64,000 bases of DNA from Salaquimonas sp041736675 (GCA_041736675.1 JBGSTD010000009.1:178321-242320), one strand, 5' to 3'; shown: positions 7,143 to 16,547, counted from the first letter of the stretch. Program-made: numbers and translations. The notes: generated by a model from the letters alone, not told the origin.

Positions 7143-8441
7143 ATGGCAATCTGGAACAGCAAGTCCACTTTAACCAAAGCCGTGGATGACTGGCAGGCAA
7201 AGGGGTTTCTTGATGCCGTTACAGCGGCGCGCCTTCACGCTGACATTATCTCCAATATCAAACCACGCTCCTTTTCTTCCATCGTCATGCTGCTCGGCGT
7301 CATATGCCTTGCTTTTGGCATCATGACGTTTGTGGGAGCCAACTGGGAAGAAATGACGTCGCATATGCGGGTCATGCTGCTCTTCGTGTCGCTTTGGGCA
7401 AGTTGGGGAATTTCAGTTTGGTTCAAATCGGTCGGCAAGGATTGGGCAGCGCAAGTCTTCGTCTTGCTGGCATGTGCCATATTTGGCGCGTCAATCATGC
7501 TGATAGGCCAAATTTATCACATTCAGGGAGAACCAAAGGAGGCGGTTTGGTTGTGGGCAGTTGGCACCGGCCTAGCGGCGCTCGTTACCCGTTCGATCCC
7601 GGCATTGGTGCTCTATGTCATTTTGATCACGACATGGACCGTTATTGATTTTCAGTTTTTCGGACGGCCAAAGATGATAGACTACAGCTACATCGCATAT
7701 TGGCTGCTGGGTGCCGCCACCGCGTGGTGGCTGACAAGCCGGTTTGCCGCTCACATGCTGGCAATTGGTCTCATATTCTGGTTGTTCTATGTTGTCATTC
7801 AATTCATCGAGTTGTCCGGGAGTTCCCATGATATGCGCCTGTTGTTCAGCATATTGGGCGCCGCATTTGTCGGAATTTCCATTTCGCTATATTCTTACGG
7901 TTCACTACATTGGCTCAGAGGATTTGAAACGCCGGCCTTGGTCTATTTGATGATCCTGATCGCGGGACTTATTTTCATCTGGTATATGGCAAGTGACCAG
8001 CACTGGGACGGAAGCTGGAGAATTTCCACTGTCACCTATATTCCCGCAATTGTGGCAGTGCTCGCGACCCTTGCAATATCGTATGTTGCCCGCCAGCAGC
8101 AAAATGTCTGGCGCTATGACATAATGGTGTCTGCAGTCTTCTCGATCATTTTCCTCGTATTGTCCGGTTCGATCACACGGGTTCCTTTCATCATGGAAGC
8201 ATTCATGCTGGCTCTTTCAATCTGGACCATCCGGATGGGTTGGCGCATAGAATATCGCCCGTTGTCGACGCTCGGTTTCCTCGGTTTTGCCAGTGTCATG
8301 TTGCTCATCTATTTCCAGACCCTCGGCAATCTTCTCGACACCAGCCTGTTTTATCTGGGGGCAGGGGTGCTTTTGCTTACCGGAGCTGCCGTCCTTCCGC
8401 GTTTGATGCGCAGGAAAATTGGTCAGGGAGCGGCGACATGA
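7143..8441 (+). CDS. DUF2157 domain membrane protein
   Basis: A 432-residue polytopic membrane protein. The soluble N-terminus (residues 1-45, helical) is followed by about twelve hydrophobic segments; the first runs through MLLGVICLAFGIMTFVGANW, typical of DUF2157. The function of the family is unknown. ATG at 7143 is favoured because GGTGG and GGAAC precede it; ATG at 7125 would add six residues. The gene overlaps the following GDYXXLXY gene by four bases (ATGA). DUF2157 and GDYXXLXY proteins are commonly encoded together, which supports both calls and suggests they act as a pair. Confidence 0.85.
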   Translation: MAIWNSKSTLTKAVDDWQAKGFLDAVTAARLHADIISNIKPRSFSSIVMLLGVICLAFGIMTFVGANWEEMTSHMRVMLLFVSLWASWGISVWFKSVGKDWAAQVFVLLACAIFGASIMLIGQIYHIQGEPKEAVWLWAVGTGLAALVTRSIPALVLYVILITTWTVIDFQFFGRPKMIDYSYIAYWLLGAATAWWLTSRFAAHMLAIGLIFWLFYVVIQFIELSGSSHDMRLLFSILGAAFVGISISLYSYGSLHWLRGFETPALVYLMILIAGLIFIWYMASDQHWDGSWRISTVTYIPAIVAVLATLAISYVARQQQNVWRYDIMVSAVFSIIFLVLSGSITRVPFIMEAFMLALSIWTIRMGWRIEYRPLSTLGFLGFASVMLLIYFQTLGNLLDTSLFYLGAGVLLLTGAAVLPRLMRRKIGQGAAT

Positions 8442-9004
8442 AGATCAAATGGTTCATTTTAGGGGCGCTGGCAGCAGCAGCACTGCAGACCGCAGCCCTG
8501 GGAAAAATCATCTACGACCGGGCTACGCTGATCAGCAATGGAAAAGAGGTCGTCCTCCAGTCCGGGATGGTCGATCCGCGCGACCTGTTCAGGGGGCATT
8601 ATGTTACCCTTAATCTGACGATCAGCCGTATTGAGGCAAAAGATGTCAAACTCGAAGGCGATTTCGAAGGAGTATCCACTGTCTATGTCAGTTTGAAAAA
8701 GGGCGAAGACCTCTTCTGGATACCTGACGCGATCTATGCGCAAAAGCCGACAGGTATAGAACAACCGTTTATCAGGGGATCAAGTCACAACATTTCACCG
8801 TCCCTCAGATCAGTCAATGATTCTTACATGTTGCAGTTTCCGATAGATCGGTTTTTTGCCGAGAAGGGTCGCGCCAAGGATCTTGAAAAGGTTCGCAACG
8901 ATCGCAACCTCGGAGTTGTCGTAGCGCTCGACGGGGAGGGCGGCGCGGCGATCAAGGGCATCAGTGTTGAAGGTGAATTGATTTACAATGAACCGGTTTG
9001 GTGA
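8438..9004 (+). CDS. GDYXXLXY domain protein
   Basis: A 188-residue protein with one N-terminal membrane helix (IKWFILGALAAAALQTAAL) and an outward-facing domain. The name-giving motif appears in the variant form RGHYVTLNL after DPRDLF, so Asp is replaced by His and the last Tyr by Leu. Function unknown; it is encoded as the partner of the DUF2157 protein, with ATGA overlap. The 3' end overlaps the convergent alpha/beta hydrolase gene by 22 bases. Confidence 0.82.
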   Translation: MKIKWFILGALAAAALQTAALGKIIYDRATLISNGKEVVLQSGMVDPRDLFRGHYVTLNLTISRIEAKDVKLEGDFEGVSTVYVSLKKGEDLFWIPDAIYAQKPTGIEQPFIRGSSHNISPSLRSVNDSYMLQFPIDRFFAEKGRAKDLEKVRNDRNLGVVVALDGEGGAAIKGISVEGELIYNEPVW

Positions 9005-9834
9005 GCAACCGTTCCCGGCTTTACTTGTTTGAACCACTCCAACAACAGGTCTGCCGCTACTTTCCAGTGTTTTGACATCATAAGGTTATGCGGGGCGTCT
9101 GCAACAATGTGGCAAGGACACTCGTAACGTCTTGCAGTCCATTGCTGGGACTCGGAGCCAAATATTGTGTCGTTTTCTCCGCCAATGACAATCATGGGAA
9201 TAGGCTGTTTTTCCGGCTTGGGTAGATCCAGTGCGAGCATGTCCAGAAAACCCAGATAACTTTCATCCGACAGCCGTTTTTGAAAAGCCTCGGACGTTTC
9301 TCGAGAACTGTCATTATCGAGAAACATATGTCTTGCCTTGTCTGGATTACTCACCAGCGGGTAAAGGGAAAGGGTGAGATTGGCTACCAGAAAGTCCAAA
9401 GGCCGGGTTCTGATGATGTTCAAGACGGTTTTCCACACACCATAGGTCGGCATCGTCGCCAAGAGCGCGACTCCTGCCATCGATACATTGCGTCGCAGCA
9501 GGTGCTGAACAACAAGACCTCCCATGGAATGGCCGATGACTACAGGTATCACATCCAGCTTCTTGATGACCGCTTCCACATCATCCACATAGTGGGAAAT
9601 CCGGTTCCAGCGCATTGCGGTTCGAACCGGGCTTTCGCCATGCCCGCGCATGTCCAGCATATGAACGGTATAACCGTTTTCAACGAAATAATCTGTGAAA
9701 TGGTAGTTCCAGCACCAGGCACCATGCCAGGCTCCGTGTACCAGCAGGATTGGCGGCTTGCTCTTGTCCGGCTTGGCCGGTTCATGGGAATAGACAGCGA
9801 GGCCTGCCATTTGCCTGCTGTTAGGATCAGACAC
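8983..9834 (-). CDS. Alpha/beta hydrolase
   Basis: A 283-residue cytoplasmic serine hydrolase. Visible are the oxyanion-hole strand LLVHGAWHGAWCW, the RGHGES turn, the nucleophile elbow GHSMGG, an acid region near IVIGGENDTIF, and the catalytic His in DAPHNLMM. This is the full triad order of the fold. The substrate (ester, lactone, epoxide or C-C bond) cannot be told. It follows uvrA by 12 bases on the same strand and could be transcribed with it. The first 12 residues before the fold look dispensable, so the start could be later. Confidence 0.9.
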   Translation of the reverse strand: MSDPNSRQMAGLAVYSHEPAKPDKSKPPILLVHGAWHGAWCWNYHFTDYFVENGYTVHMLDMRGHGESPVRTAMRWNRISHYVDDVEAVIKKLDVIPVVIGHSMGGLVVQHLLRRNVSMAGVALLATMPTYGVWKTVLNIIRTRPLDFLVANLTLSLYPLVSNPDKARHMFLDNDSSRETSEAFQKRLSDESYLGFLDMLALDLPKPEKQPIPMIVIGGENDTIFGSESQQWTARRYECPCHIVADAPHNLMMSKHWKVAADLLLEWFKQVKPGTVAHQTGSL

Positions 9835-9846
9835 ACATCACCTTGC

Positions 9847-12789
9847 TTACTCCGCCGCCTGTTTTTTGCCTTTGTCGGTTGTCGCGGCACCTTGTGGCCG
9901 CCTTGCCAGCAGTTCTTTCAGGAATTGCCCGGTATAGCTGCGCTCGACCTTGCATATTTCCTCCGGTGTTCCTGCCGCAACCAGTTCGCCGCCACCATCG
10001 CCGCCTTCAGGACCAAGATCCAGCACATAATCGGCAGTCTTGATGACCTCGAGGTTGTGCTCGATAACCACAACAGTATTACCCTGATCCACCAGTTCAT
10101 GCAGCACTTCAAGCAGCTTGGCCACATCATGGAAATGCAGTCCGGTCGTTGGTTCGTCCAGGATATATAGCGTGCGTCCGGTGGCGCGTTTGGAGAGTTC
10201 CTTGGCCAGTTTGATCCGCTGTGCCTCGCCGCCAGAAAGCGTATTGGCCTGTTGACCAACCTTTATGTAGCCAAGACCGACACGCTCCAGCGTCACCAGC
10301 TTGTCCCGAACGGAAGGTACGGCAGCAAAGAATTGCGCGCCTTCCTCAACGGTCATGTCGAGGACATCAGCAATTGATTTGCCCTTGAAAGTAACGTCGA
10401 GCGTCTCGCGATTGTAGCGGTGGCCATGGCAAACATCGCAAGTAACATAAACATCCGGCAGGAAATGCATTTCGATCTTGATAACGCCATCGCCCTGGCT
10501 GGCCTCGCAGCGCCCACCCTTGACATTGAAGGAGAACCTACCCGGTGCATAACCTCGAGCCTTGGCCTCGGGTAGTCCGGCAAACCAGTCCCGTATCGGT
10601 GTGAAGGCGCCGGTATAGGTTGCCGGATTTGAACGCGGTGTGCGGCCAATAGGCGACTGGTCGATGTCGATAACCTTGTCAAGAAACTCAAGGCCCTCGA
10701 TGGATCGGTGCGGGGCTGGAACTTCACGCGCACCATTGAGTTTGCGTGCAGCTGCCTTGTACAGGGTTTCGATCAGGAATGTTGACTTTCCGCCGCCTGA
10801 TACACCCGTTACGGCCGTGAAAACCGAGAGCGGAATTTCCGCTGTCACATCTTGCAGATTGTTGCCACTGGCACCCGACACCTTGATGCGCTTGCCTTTT
10901 TTCATTTGCCGACGGACCGATGGAAAAGGGATGGACAAAGCGCCGGTCAGATATTGTCCGGTTAGCGATTTCGGATTGTCCATCACCTCTTTCGGTGTGC
11001 CGCGAGCTACAATTTCACCGCCATGTATTCCCGCAGCAGGTCCGATATCCAGCAGGTAGTCTGCTGTCAGAATGGCATCCTCGTCATGCTCGACAACAAT
11101 AACGGTATTGCCCAGATCGCGAAGATGGCGCAGTGTATCAAGCAACCGGGCATTGTCGCGCTGGTGCAGTCCAATTGATGGCTCATCCAGAACGTAAAGT
11201 ACACCAGTCAGACCTGAGCCGATTTGCGAAGCAAGCCGGATACGCTGACTTTCCCCTCCTGACAGAGTTCCGGAGTTGCGCGATAGCGTCAGATAATCCA
11301 GCCCCACATCGTTCAGGAATTTCAATCGTTCGCGAATCTCCTTCAGAATTCGACCGGCAATCTCGTTTTGCTTGTCCGTCAGTTTGGCGGGCAATCCGTC
11401 CGCCCAGGTGTTGGCCTGACGGATAGACATTTCGGTAATCTTGCCGATATGATTGCCGTTAATTTTTACAGCCAGCGTTTCAGGTTTCAGGCGATACCCG
11501 CCACAAGCCTGGCAGGGCGTCGATGACATGAATTTTTCAATTTCTTCCCGCATCCAGGCACTGTCGGTTTCTTTCCAACGCCGCTCCAGATTGCCGACTA
11601 CACCTTCAAAACTCTTTTTTGTCTTGTAGGTGCGTAAGCCGTCATCATAGGCAAATTCGATTTCAGTATTGCCTGTTCCAAACAGAATTGCCTGCTGTGC
11701 TTCCTTGCCGAGATCAGACCATTTGTCCCCAAGCTTGAACTTGAAATGTTTTCCAAGCGCCTCAAGCGTCTGGGCATAATAGGGCGAAGGATTGGTCGAT
11801 TTTGACCATGGCAGAATTGCCCCGCCGCGCAGTGTCAGGTTGTGATCAGGTACAACCATATCCGCATCCACACCCATTTCAGTGCCGAGTCCGTCACAGG
11901 TTGGGCAGGCACCAAAGGGATTGTTGAAAGAAAACAGCCGCGGTTCGATTTCCGGTATGGTAAAGCCGGATACCGGGCAGGCAAATTTTTCTGAAAACAA
12001 CATCCGCTCGTGGGTTTCGTTTTTTGACTGGTTGGCGCTGTCGATGTCCGATTGGGGCAGGGGTTTGTCGGCATATTCGGCGATGGCCAATCCATCAGCC
12101 AATTTCAAACAGGTTTCCAGCGAATCCGCCAAACGCGCCGCAATATCCTGGCGAACCACAACACGGTCCACCACCACATCAATGTCGTGCTTGTATTTCT
12201 TGTCGAGGTCAGGAACATCTGCGATTTCATAAAGGACACCATCGACCTTGACTCGCTGAAAACCCTTTTTCATCAGATCGGCAAGTTCTTTCTTGTATTC
12301 GCCCTTGCGGCCACGAACGATAGGAGCAAGCAACAGCAGTCGGGTTCCTTCTTCCATCGACAACACGCGGTCAACCATCTGGCTGATCGTTTGACTTTCA
12401 ATTGGCAGCCCGGTGGCGGGCGAATAGGGAATGCCGACTCGCGCAAACAGCAGCCGCATATAATCATAAATTTCGGTAACCGTTCCGACAGTCGAGCGCG
12501 GATTGCGGCTGGTAGTCTTCTGTTCAATTGAAATGGCAGGCGAAAGTCCGTCGATCTGATCGACATCCGGTTTCTGCATCATTTCCAGAAACTGGCGCGC
12601 ATAGGCCGAAAGGCTTTCCACATAGCGCCGCTGGCCTTCCGCATAGATCGTATCAAAGGCGAGAGACGATTTTCCCGATCCCGAAAGACCGGTAATCACG
12701 ATCAGCTTGTCCCGTGGCAGGTCAACGTCAATATTCTTGAGATTGTGTTCCCTTGCTCCGCGCACTGTTATGAATTTGTGTTCAGCCAT
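9847..12789 (-). CDS. uvrA: Excinuclease ABC subunit A
   Basis: Damage-recognition ATPase of nucleotide excision repair that loads UvrB on lesions. At 980 residues it is of normal length or slightly long. The two ABC modules show Walker A motifs GLSGSGKSS near residue 35 and GVSGGGKST in the second half, signatures LSGGESQRIRLA and LSGGEAQRIKLA, and Walker B LYVLDEPSIGLH and LYILDEPTTGLH. Zinc-binding Cys pairs are present (CPTCDG, CQACGG, CDVCHG). The short basic C-terminal tail ends KGKKQAAE. It is divergent from ssb; the shared 436-base gap contains a GAAC-N7-GAAC LexA box, so SOS control is likely. Confidence 0.98.
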   Translation of the reverse strand: MAEHKFITVRGAREHNLKNIDVDLPRDKLIVITGLSGSGKSSLAFDTIYAEGQRRYVESLSAYARQFLEMMQKPDVDQIDGLSPAISIEQKTTSRNPRSTVGTVTEIYDYMRLLFARVGIPYSPATGLPIESQTISQMVDRVLSMEEGTRLLLLAPIVRGRKGEYKKELADLMKKGFQRVKVDGVLYEIADVPDLDKKYKHDIDVVVDRVVVRQDIAARLADSLETCLKLADGLAIAEYADKPLPQSDIDSANQSKNETHERMLFSEKFACPVSGFTIPEIEPRLFSFNNPFGACPTCDGLGTEMGVDADMVVPDHNLTLRGGAILPWSKSTNPSPYYAQTLEALGKHFKFKLGDKWSDLGKEAQQAILFGTGNTEIEFAYDDGLRTYKTKKSFEGVVGNLERRWKETDSAWMREEIEKFMSSTPCQACGGYRLKPETLAVKINGNHIGKITEMSIRQANTWADGLPAKLTDKQNEIAGRILKEIRERLKFLNDVGLDYLTLSRNSGTLSGGESQRIRLASQIGSGLTGVLYVLDEPSIGLHQRDNARLLDTLRHLRDLGNTVIVVEHDEDAILTADYLLDIGPAAGIHGGEIVARGTPKEVMDNPKSLTGQYLTGALSIPFPSVRRQMKKGKRIKVSGASGNNLQDVTAEIPLSVFTAVTGVSGGGKSTFLIETLYKAAARKLNGAREVPAPHRSIEGLEFLDKVIDIDQSPIGRTPRSNPATYTGAFTPIRDWFAGLPEAKARGYAPGRFSFNVKGGRCEASQGDGVIKIEMHFLPDVYVTCDVCHGHRYNRETLDVTFKGKSIADVLDMTVEEGAQFFAAVPSVRDKLVTLERVGLGYIKVGQQANTLSGGEAQRIKLAKELSKRATGRTLYILDEPTTGLHFHDVAKLLEVLHELVDQGNTVVVIEHNLEVIKTADYVLDLGPEGGDGGGELVAAGTPEEICKVERSYTGQFLKELLARRPQGAATTDKGKKQAAE

Positions 12790-13225
12790 TAGCTTGCTCT
12801 TGATGAATGACGGATAAAACGCCAGTTTTTTGTGACAGTTCCGTGGGTATGGAAAGCCAGGGCGCGTTAGTGAAGAATGATAGGCTATAGATAGATGTCA
12901 TGTCCTGTTTTGCAAGCTGTAACAGCGCCCAGTCACAGCAAAGCGTTCACAATGGACAGGCGCGTCTTGTTCTTTGCAATTCAAAGGTGAATTCCTGTTG
13001 AAATTTCACCCCTTGAATAGAATCACGAATAGCATTAAAAGAACAAAAAAGGAACAAAATAGATGTGGACAGGTTAGGTCTGGCTGGCAAGATGGTCGAA
13101 AGTCGATCGGTATTGCGTTAATAACTCGACAACCGTGCCGTCTGTTACCAGGATTGACTATGGTTTGGTCTAGTTTGACGTTATGAATAATGTATATCGA
13201 ACAAGTCTAGAGTGAGGACAAGAAA
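12790..13225. other. uvrA-ssb divergent promoter region
   Basis: A 436-base non-coding gap between the divergent starts of uvrA and ssb. It holds one clear regulatory element, the LexA-type box at 13041-13055. AT-rich stretches suited to promoters lie on the ssb side, including TTGACT and TTGACG at about 13155-13180, but I could not pair either with a convincing -10 element. A 70-codon plus-strand frame at 12974 lacks a ribosome site and similarity and is taken as chance. Confidence 0.6.
13041..13055 (+). promoter_or_regulatory. LexA (SOS) box GAAC-N7-GAAC
   Basis: GAAC at 13041-13044 and GAAC at 13052-13055, separated by exactly seven bases, match the direct-repeat LexA operator of alphaproteobacteria. 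It lies 171 bases before ssb and 252 bases before uvrA, both of which are established SOS genes in this class. LexA binding itself is inferred. Confidence 0.65.
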
Positions 13226-13726
13226 ATGGCCGGAAGTGTGAACAAGGTAATTCTGATAGGTAATTTGGGCGCCGACCCGGATATCAAGCGGACGCAAGAC
13301 GGTCGCCCGATTGCCAACCTTTCCGTGGCAACCTCAGAATCCTGGCGTGACAAGAACTCTGGAGAGCGCCGCGAAAAAACCGAATGGCATCGTGTGGTGA
13401 TTTTCAATGAAGGCCTTTGCAAAATTGCGGAGCAGTATCTGAAAAAGGGTTCGAAGGTGTATATTGAAGGCCAGCTTCAAACACGCAAATGGCAAAACAA
13501 GGATGGTCAGGATCAATATTCAACCGAGGTTGTCTTGCAAGGCTTCAACGGCAATCTGACCATGCTGGATGGCCGCGGTGAGGGCGGTGGCCAGAGCGAA
13601 TACAGTCGTGTCGGTCAATCGGGCCAGACTGGCGGAGGCCAGTCCGGCGGTGGATCAAACTTTGGCCAGTCCGGCCCCAGCTTTGGCGGCGGTGGCGGCG
13701 ATCTGGATGATGAAATCCCGTTTTGA
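13226..13726 (+). CDS. ssb: Single-stranded DNA-binding protein
   Basis: A 166-residue SSB. The OB fold covers about residues 1-110 (SVNKVILIGNLGADPD, then TEWHRVVIFN). A Gly/Ser/Gln-rich linker follows, and the acidic tip DLDDEIPF is the universal docking site for repair and replication proteins. The tetramer coats ssDNA in replication, recombination and repair. AGGACAAGAA precedes the ATG. The LexA box upstream suggests induction with uvrA after DNA damage. Confidence 0.98.
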   Translation: MAGSVNKVILIGNLGADPDIKRTQDGRPIANLSVATSESWRDKNSGERREKTEWHRVVIFNEGLCKIAEQYLKKGSKVYIEGQLQTRKWQNKDGQDQYSTEVVLQGFNGNLTMLDGRGEGGGQSEYSRVGQSGQTGGGQSGGGSNFGQSGPSFGGGGGDLDDEIPF

Positions 13727-13927
13727 TAGTTACTTTCGGCAAAGCTGCTGGAATGGCGTGTCTACCGGAGTGACTTGGTGAGTTTTTCCGGACTTTTGTT
13801 TTCCGATGGCTGTTGAAAGAACAAATTCCGCCGGAAAACAATTATCGGTCAAATGATGCTGATGCCAATCTATAGGGAACGTTACCCGAATTAAATTCCC
13901 TGATATTTGTTGTTTGATGAGTTTCAA

Positions 13928-14350
13928 ATGAACCAGTCGATTGCCCATATATCTCTTGTTGTGCGTGACTACGACGAAGCAATCGCATTTTACTGCGGCA
14001 GGCTGAAGTTCGAACTGGTGGATGATACCTATCAACCTGAACAGAACAAGCGCTGGGTCATCGTTGCTCCACCTGGATGGCGCGAATTTGGCGGTTCAAC
14101 CCTTTTGCTCGCCAGAGCGTCAAACGCCAAGCAGGAAAAGTATGTCGGCAACCAGGCAGGCGGTCGGGTATTCCTGTTTTTGCGAACCGATGATTTCCAT
14201 CGCGATTATCAGCGAATGATTAGCGAAGGCATCGAGTTTGAGCGCGAACCCAAAACCATGGATTATGGCACTGTTGCTGTTTTCAAGGATTTATACGGCA
14301 CGTTGTGGGATTTGATCGAATTTGCTGACGGTCACCCAATGGCAGTCTGA
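13928..14350 (+). CDS. VOC family protein (glyoxalase/bleomycin resistance fold)
   Basis: A 140-residue single-unit vicinal oxygen chelate protein. It starts MNQSIAHISLVVRDYDEAIAFY, with the metal-binding His in the first strand, and ends in AVFKDLYGTLWDLIE with the usual late acidic ligand. Members include glyoxalase I, dioxygenases and antibiotic-binding proteins; the exact reaction is not clear. ATG at 13928 fits the fold start. It leads a plus-strand run with a small membrane protein, an alcohol dehydrogenase and KefF/KefC, so a part in aldehyde or electrophile detoxification is possible but unproven. Confidence 0.88.
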   Translation: MNQSIAHISLVVRDYDEAIAFYCGRLKFELVDDTYQPEQNKRWVIVAPPGWREFGGSTLLLARASNAKQEKYVGNQAGGRVFLFLRTDDFHRDYQRMISEGIEFEREPKTMDYGTVAVFKDLYGTLWDLIEFADGHPMAV

Positions 14351-14373
14351 TCGCTTTTGTGTGGTAGATAGAA

Positions 14374-14598
14374 ATGATGAGAAAAAGTCTGGCGCTGGTG
14401 AGTTTGGCTTTCGCCATTTTGAATGGCTATTTCTTTTACGCCGGATATTGGAAAATCAGAGCGCTTTTCAATGACGAAGGTCGGTATTTCGATGTTTCCC
14501 AGCAAGTGGTTTTTCATTCCCAAAGTGGTATGGTTTGGGGAGGTTTTGCCGTCTTTTTTCTGGCAATTGCCGGCTATTTCATATTACAAAACAAGTAG
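14374..14598 (+). CDS. Small two-helix membrane protein, unknown function
   Basis: A 74-residue protein with two hydrophobic helices, at about residues 5-24 and 52-71, joined by a polar loop. It begins MMRKSLALVSLAFAIL, ends ILQNK, and has no recognisable domain. It sits 23 bases after the VOC gene and 8 bases before the alcohol dehydrogenase start, in the same direction, so it is probably part of the same transcript. The tight spacing and clean reading frame argue that it is real; the function is unknown. Confidence 0.65.
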   Translation: MMRKSLALVSLAFAILNGYFFYAGYWKIRALFNDEGRYFDVSQQVVFHSQSGMVWGGFAVFFLAIAGYFILQNK

Positions 14599-14606
14599 GA
14601 ATATCC

Positions 14607-15785
14607 ATGACACTTTTTCAGAACGGCTCAATCGGTAGGGTTCAGTCTCCAAGAATAATCAGGATTGGTGGCGGTGTTGCTGCTGAAACGGCGTTGGTTC
14701 TGGCGCAATTAGGGGTCTCAAGACCGTTGATTGTGACAGACACGAATCTGATCGAACTTGGACACGTGGCTCGTGTGACCAAGGTCCTTGAAGCCGCTGG
14801 AATTACATTCGGCATTTTTGATGGTGTGGTTGAAGACCCTACAGACACCTGCGTTGAGGCCGGACTGGCCGCTCTGCGCGCCTCAAATTATGACTGCATT
14901 ATTGGACTGGGTGGCGGTAGCCCGATGGATACAGCCAAGGCAATTTCCTTCATGGCTGTCAACGGCGGACATGTGCGGGATTACAAGGCGCCAACGCAAA
15001 TCGACAAATGCGGTTTGCCGATCATTCTTATTCCGACAACGGGTGGTACCGGCTCTGAACTGACGCGCTGGTGTGTAATCACGGATACGGTAAAAACCGA
15101 AAAGTACAACCTTTCCGGCCTTGCCTGCGTCGCAACAGCTGCCCTGATTGATTGGACTTTCACAACAACCAAGCCCTGGCGCATTACAGCCGATACCGCC
15201 GTTGACAGCCTCACACATGCGATGGAGGCCTATGTCAGTCGCAAGGCTTTTGTCTACACCGATGCATTTGCAGTTTCGGCCATGCCGCTTATTGCAGCAA
15301 ATGTGCTCAAAGCTTGCGCAGATCCGGAAAATGCGGAAGCACGCGAAGCGTTGATGCTGGCAGCTGCCCAAGCCGGAATGGCGTTCTCCAATGCCTCGGT
15401 TGCATTGGTTCATGGAATGAGCAGGCCGATTGGAGCGCATTTCCATGTAGCCCACGGATTGTCAAATGCATGCCTGCTTCCCGAAATAACTGCATTCTCG
15501 GTTGGCGCGGCTCCTCGCAGATACGCTCATTGTGCCCGTATCATGGATTGGGCCTCGTCAAATGACAGCGATGAAATCGCCTGTGGAAAACTGGTGGACA
15601 GCCTGCGCCGTCTGAATGATGACCTGAAGGTCCCGTCGCCCAGCGAGCAAGGCCTTGACCGCGACGTATACTTCTCCAAATTGCCATTGATGGCGGATCA
15701 GGCACTCGCATCCGGGTCACCGCAAAACAATCCCCGTGTTCCAAATGCAGAGGAGATTATTTCGCTGTATGAAAAAATCTGGTGA
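14607..15785 (+). CDS. Iron-containing alcohol dehydrogenase
   Basis: A 392-residue family III alcohol dehydrogenase. The NAD(P) motif GGGSPMDTAKAIS is near residue 97, and metal-binding histidines lie in VHGMSRPIGAHFHVAHG near 270, together with the upstream DSLTHAMEAYVS. Enzymes of this family interconvert alcohols and aldehydes or ketones, including lactaldehyde and butanal-type compounds. ATG at 14607 is chosen because TAGGA precedes it and MTLFQNGSIGRVQSP starts the fold; a longer frame would overlap the small membrane gene. The substrate is unknown. The neighbouring VOC and Kef genes hint at reactive-aldehyde metabolism. Confidence 0.93.
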   Translation: MTLFQNGSIGRVQSPRIIRIGGGVAAETALVLAQLGVSRPLIVTDTNLIELGHVARVTKVLEAAGITFGIFDGVVEDPTDTCVEAGLAALRASNYDCIIGLGGGSPMDTAKAISFMAVNGGHVRDYKAPTQIDKCGLPIILIPTTGGTGSELTRWCVITDTVKTEKYNLSGLACVATAALIDWTFTTTKPWRITADTAVDSLTHAMEAYVSRKAFVYTDAFAVSAMPLIAANVLKACADPENAEAREALMLAAAQAGMAFSNASVALVHGMSRPIGAHFHVAHGLSNACLLPEITAFSVGAAPRRYAHCARIMDWASSNDSDEIACGKLVDSLRRLNDDLKVPSPSEQGLDRDVYFSKLPLMADQALASGSPQNNPRVPNAEEIISLYEKIW

Positions 15786-15896
15786 GCCTAAGGTTTCAGG
15801 AAACAAAGTTCCCGTCCAAGATACTTTTTGGAAGCGTTCCTTCAGCCCGCTACCTATATACACGCTTCCTGATTTCTATCTCTTGAAGGGTTAAAC

Positions 15897-16547
15897 GTGC
15901 AAAAGAAAATTCTAATCCTTTTTGCTCATCCCGCGCAGCGCCGTTCCGAGGTCAATGTTGAATTGGCCAAGGCTGCTCGGGCACTGGACTATGTGACATT
16001 TGTTGATCTCTATGAATCCTATCCCGATTACTTCATCAATGTGGACGTGGAGCAAAAGCGCCTCCTCGAACACGATATCATCATTTTTCTGCATCCGGTC
16101 TATTGGTATTCAACACCGGCAATGCTCAAGGAATGGCAGGATCTGGTGCTCGAATATGGTTTTGCCTATGGCAAGGACGGTAACAAACTTCATGGCAAGA
16201 TTTTCTTCGCAACTGTCAGCGCCGGGGGGAGCGCGCAAGCTTATCAGGCCTCTGGCTCAAATCATTTCACATTGAGGCAATTGTTTTCGCCCCTGGAACA
16301 AACAGCAAGTTTGTGCGGAATGACCTATCTGCCTCCTTACGCATTGATGAGCGCACGCCGAGCATTTGAAGAGGGGCGCATTCCGGTTCACGTGAGTGAC
16401 TGGCTTCAATTGCTTGAGGCGCTGTCACAGGATCGGGTCAATTTGCAAGACGCAGCAGGCAAGGGTCTTCTCAATGAGGCTATTTTTGAACGAATTGCAG
16501 ATTCTGCAGACACAGGAAATAGCCAAGTAGAAAGGCAAGTGCGATGA
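15897..16547 (+). CDS. kefF: KefF-like NAD(P)H-dependent oxidoreductase
   Basis: A 216-residue flavodoxin-fold quinone reductase that acts as the ancillary subunit of Kef potassium efflux. FAHPAQRRSEVN starts the FMN/phosphate-binding loop, HPVYWYSTPAMLKEWQD is the conserved middle segment, and VSAGGSAQAYQ and PPYALMSARR follow. Start is GTG at 15897 behind AAGGG with 6-base spacing. It overlaps the transporter gene by four bases (ATGA), which matches the kefF-kefC pairing known from enterobacteria, where the pair protects cells from electrophiles by acidifying the cytoplasm. The gene name follows that pairing. Confidence 0.85.
   Translation: MQKKILILFAHPAQRRSEVNVELAKAARALDYVTFVDLYESYPDYFINVDVEQKRLLEHDIIIFLHPVYWYSTPAMLKEWQDLVLEYGFAYGKDGNKLHGKIFFATVSAGGSAQAYQASGSNHFTLRQLFSPLEQTASLCGMTYLPPYALMSARRAFEEGRIPVHVSDWLQLLEALSQDRVNLQDAAGKGLLNEAIFERIADSADTGNSQVERQVR

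Noticed and set aside
12974..13186. 70-codon plus-strand frame between uvrA and ssb
   Set aside because: No ribosome site, no domain, and it covers the LexA box; taken as non-coding.
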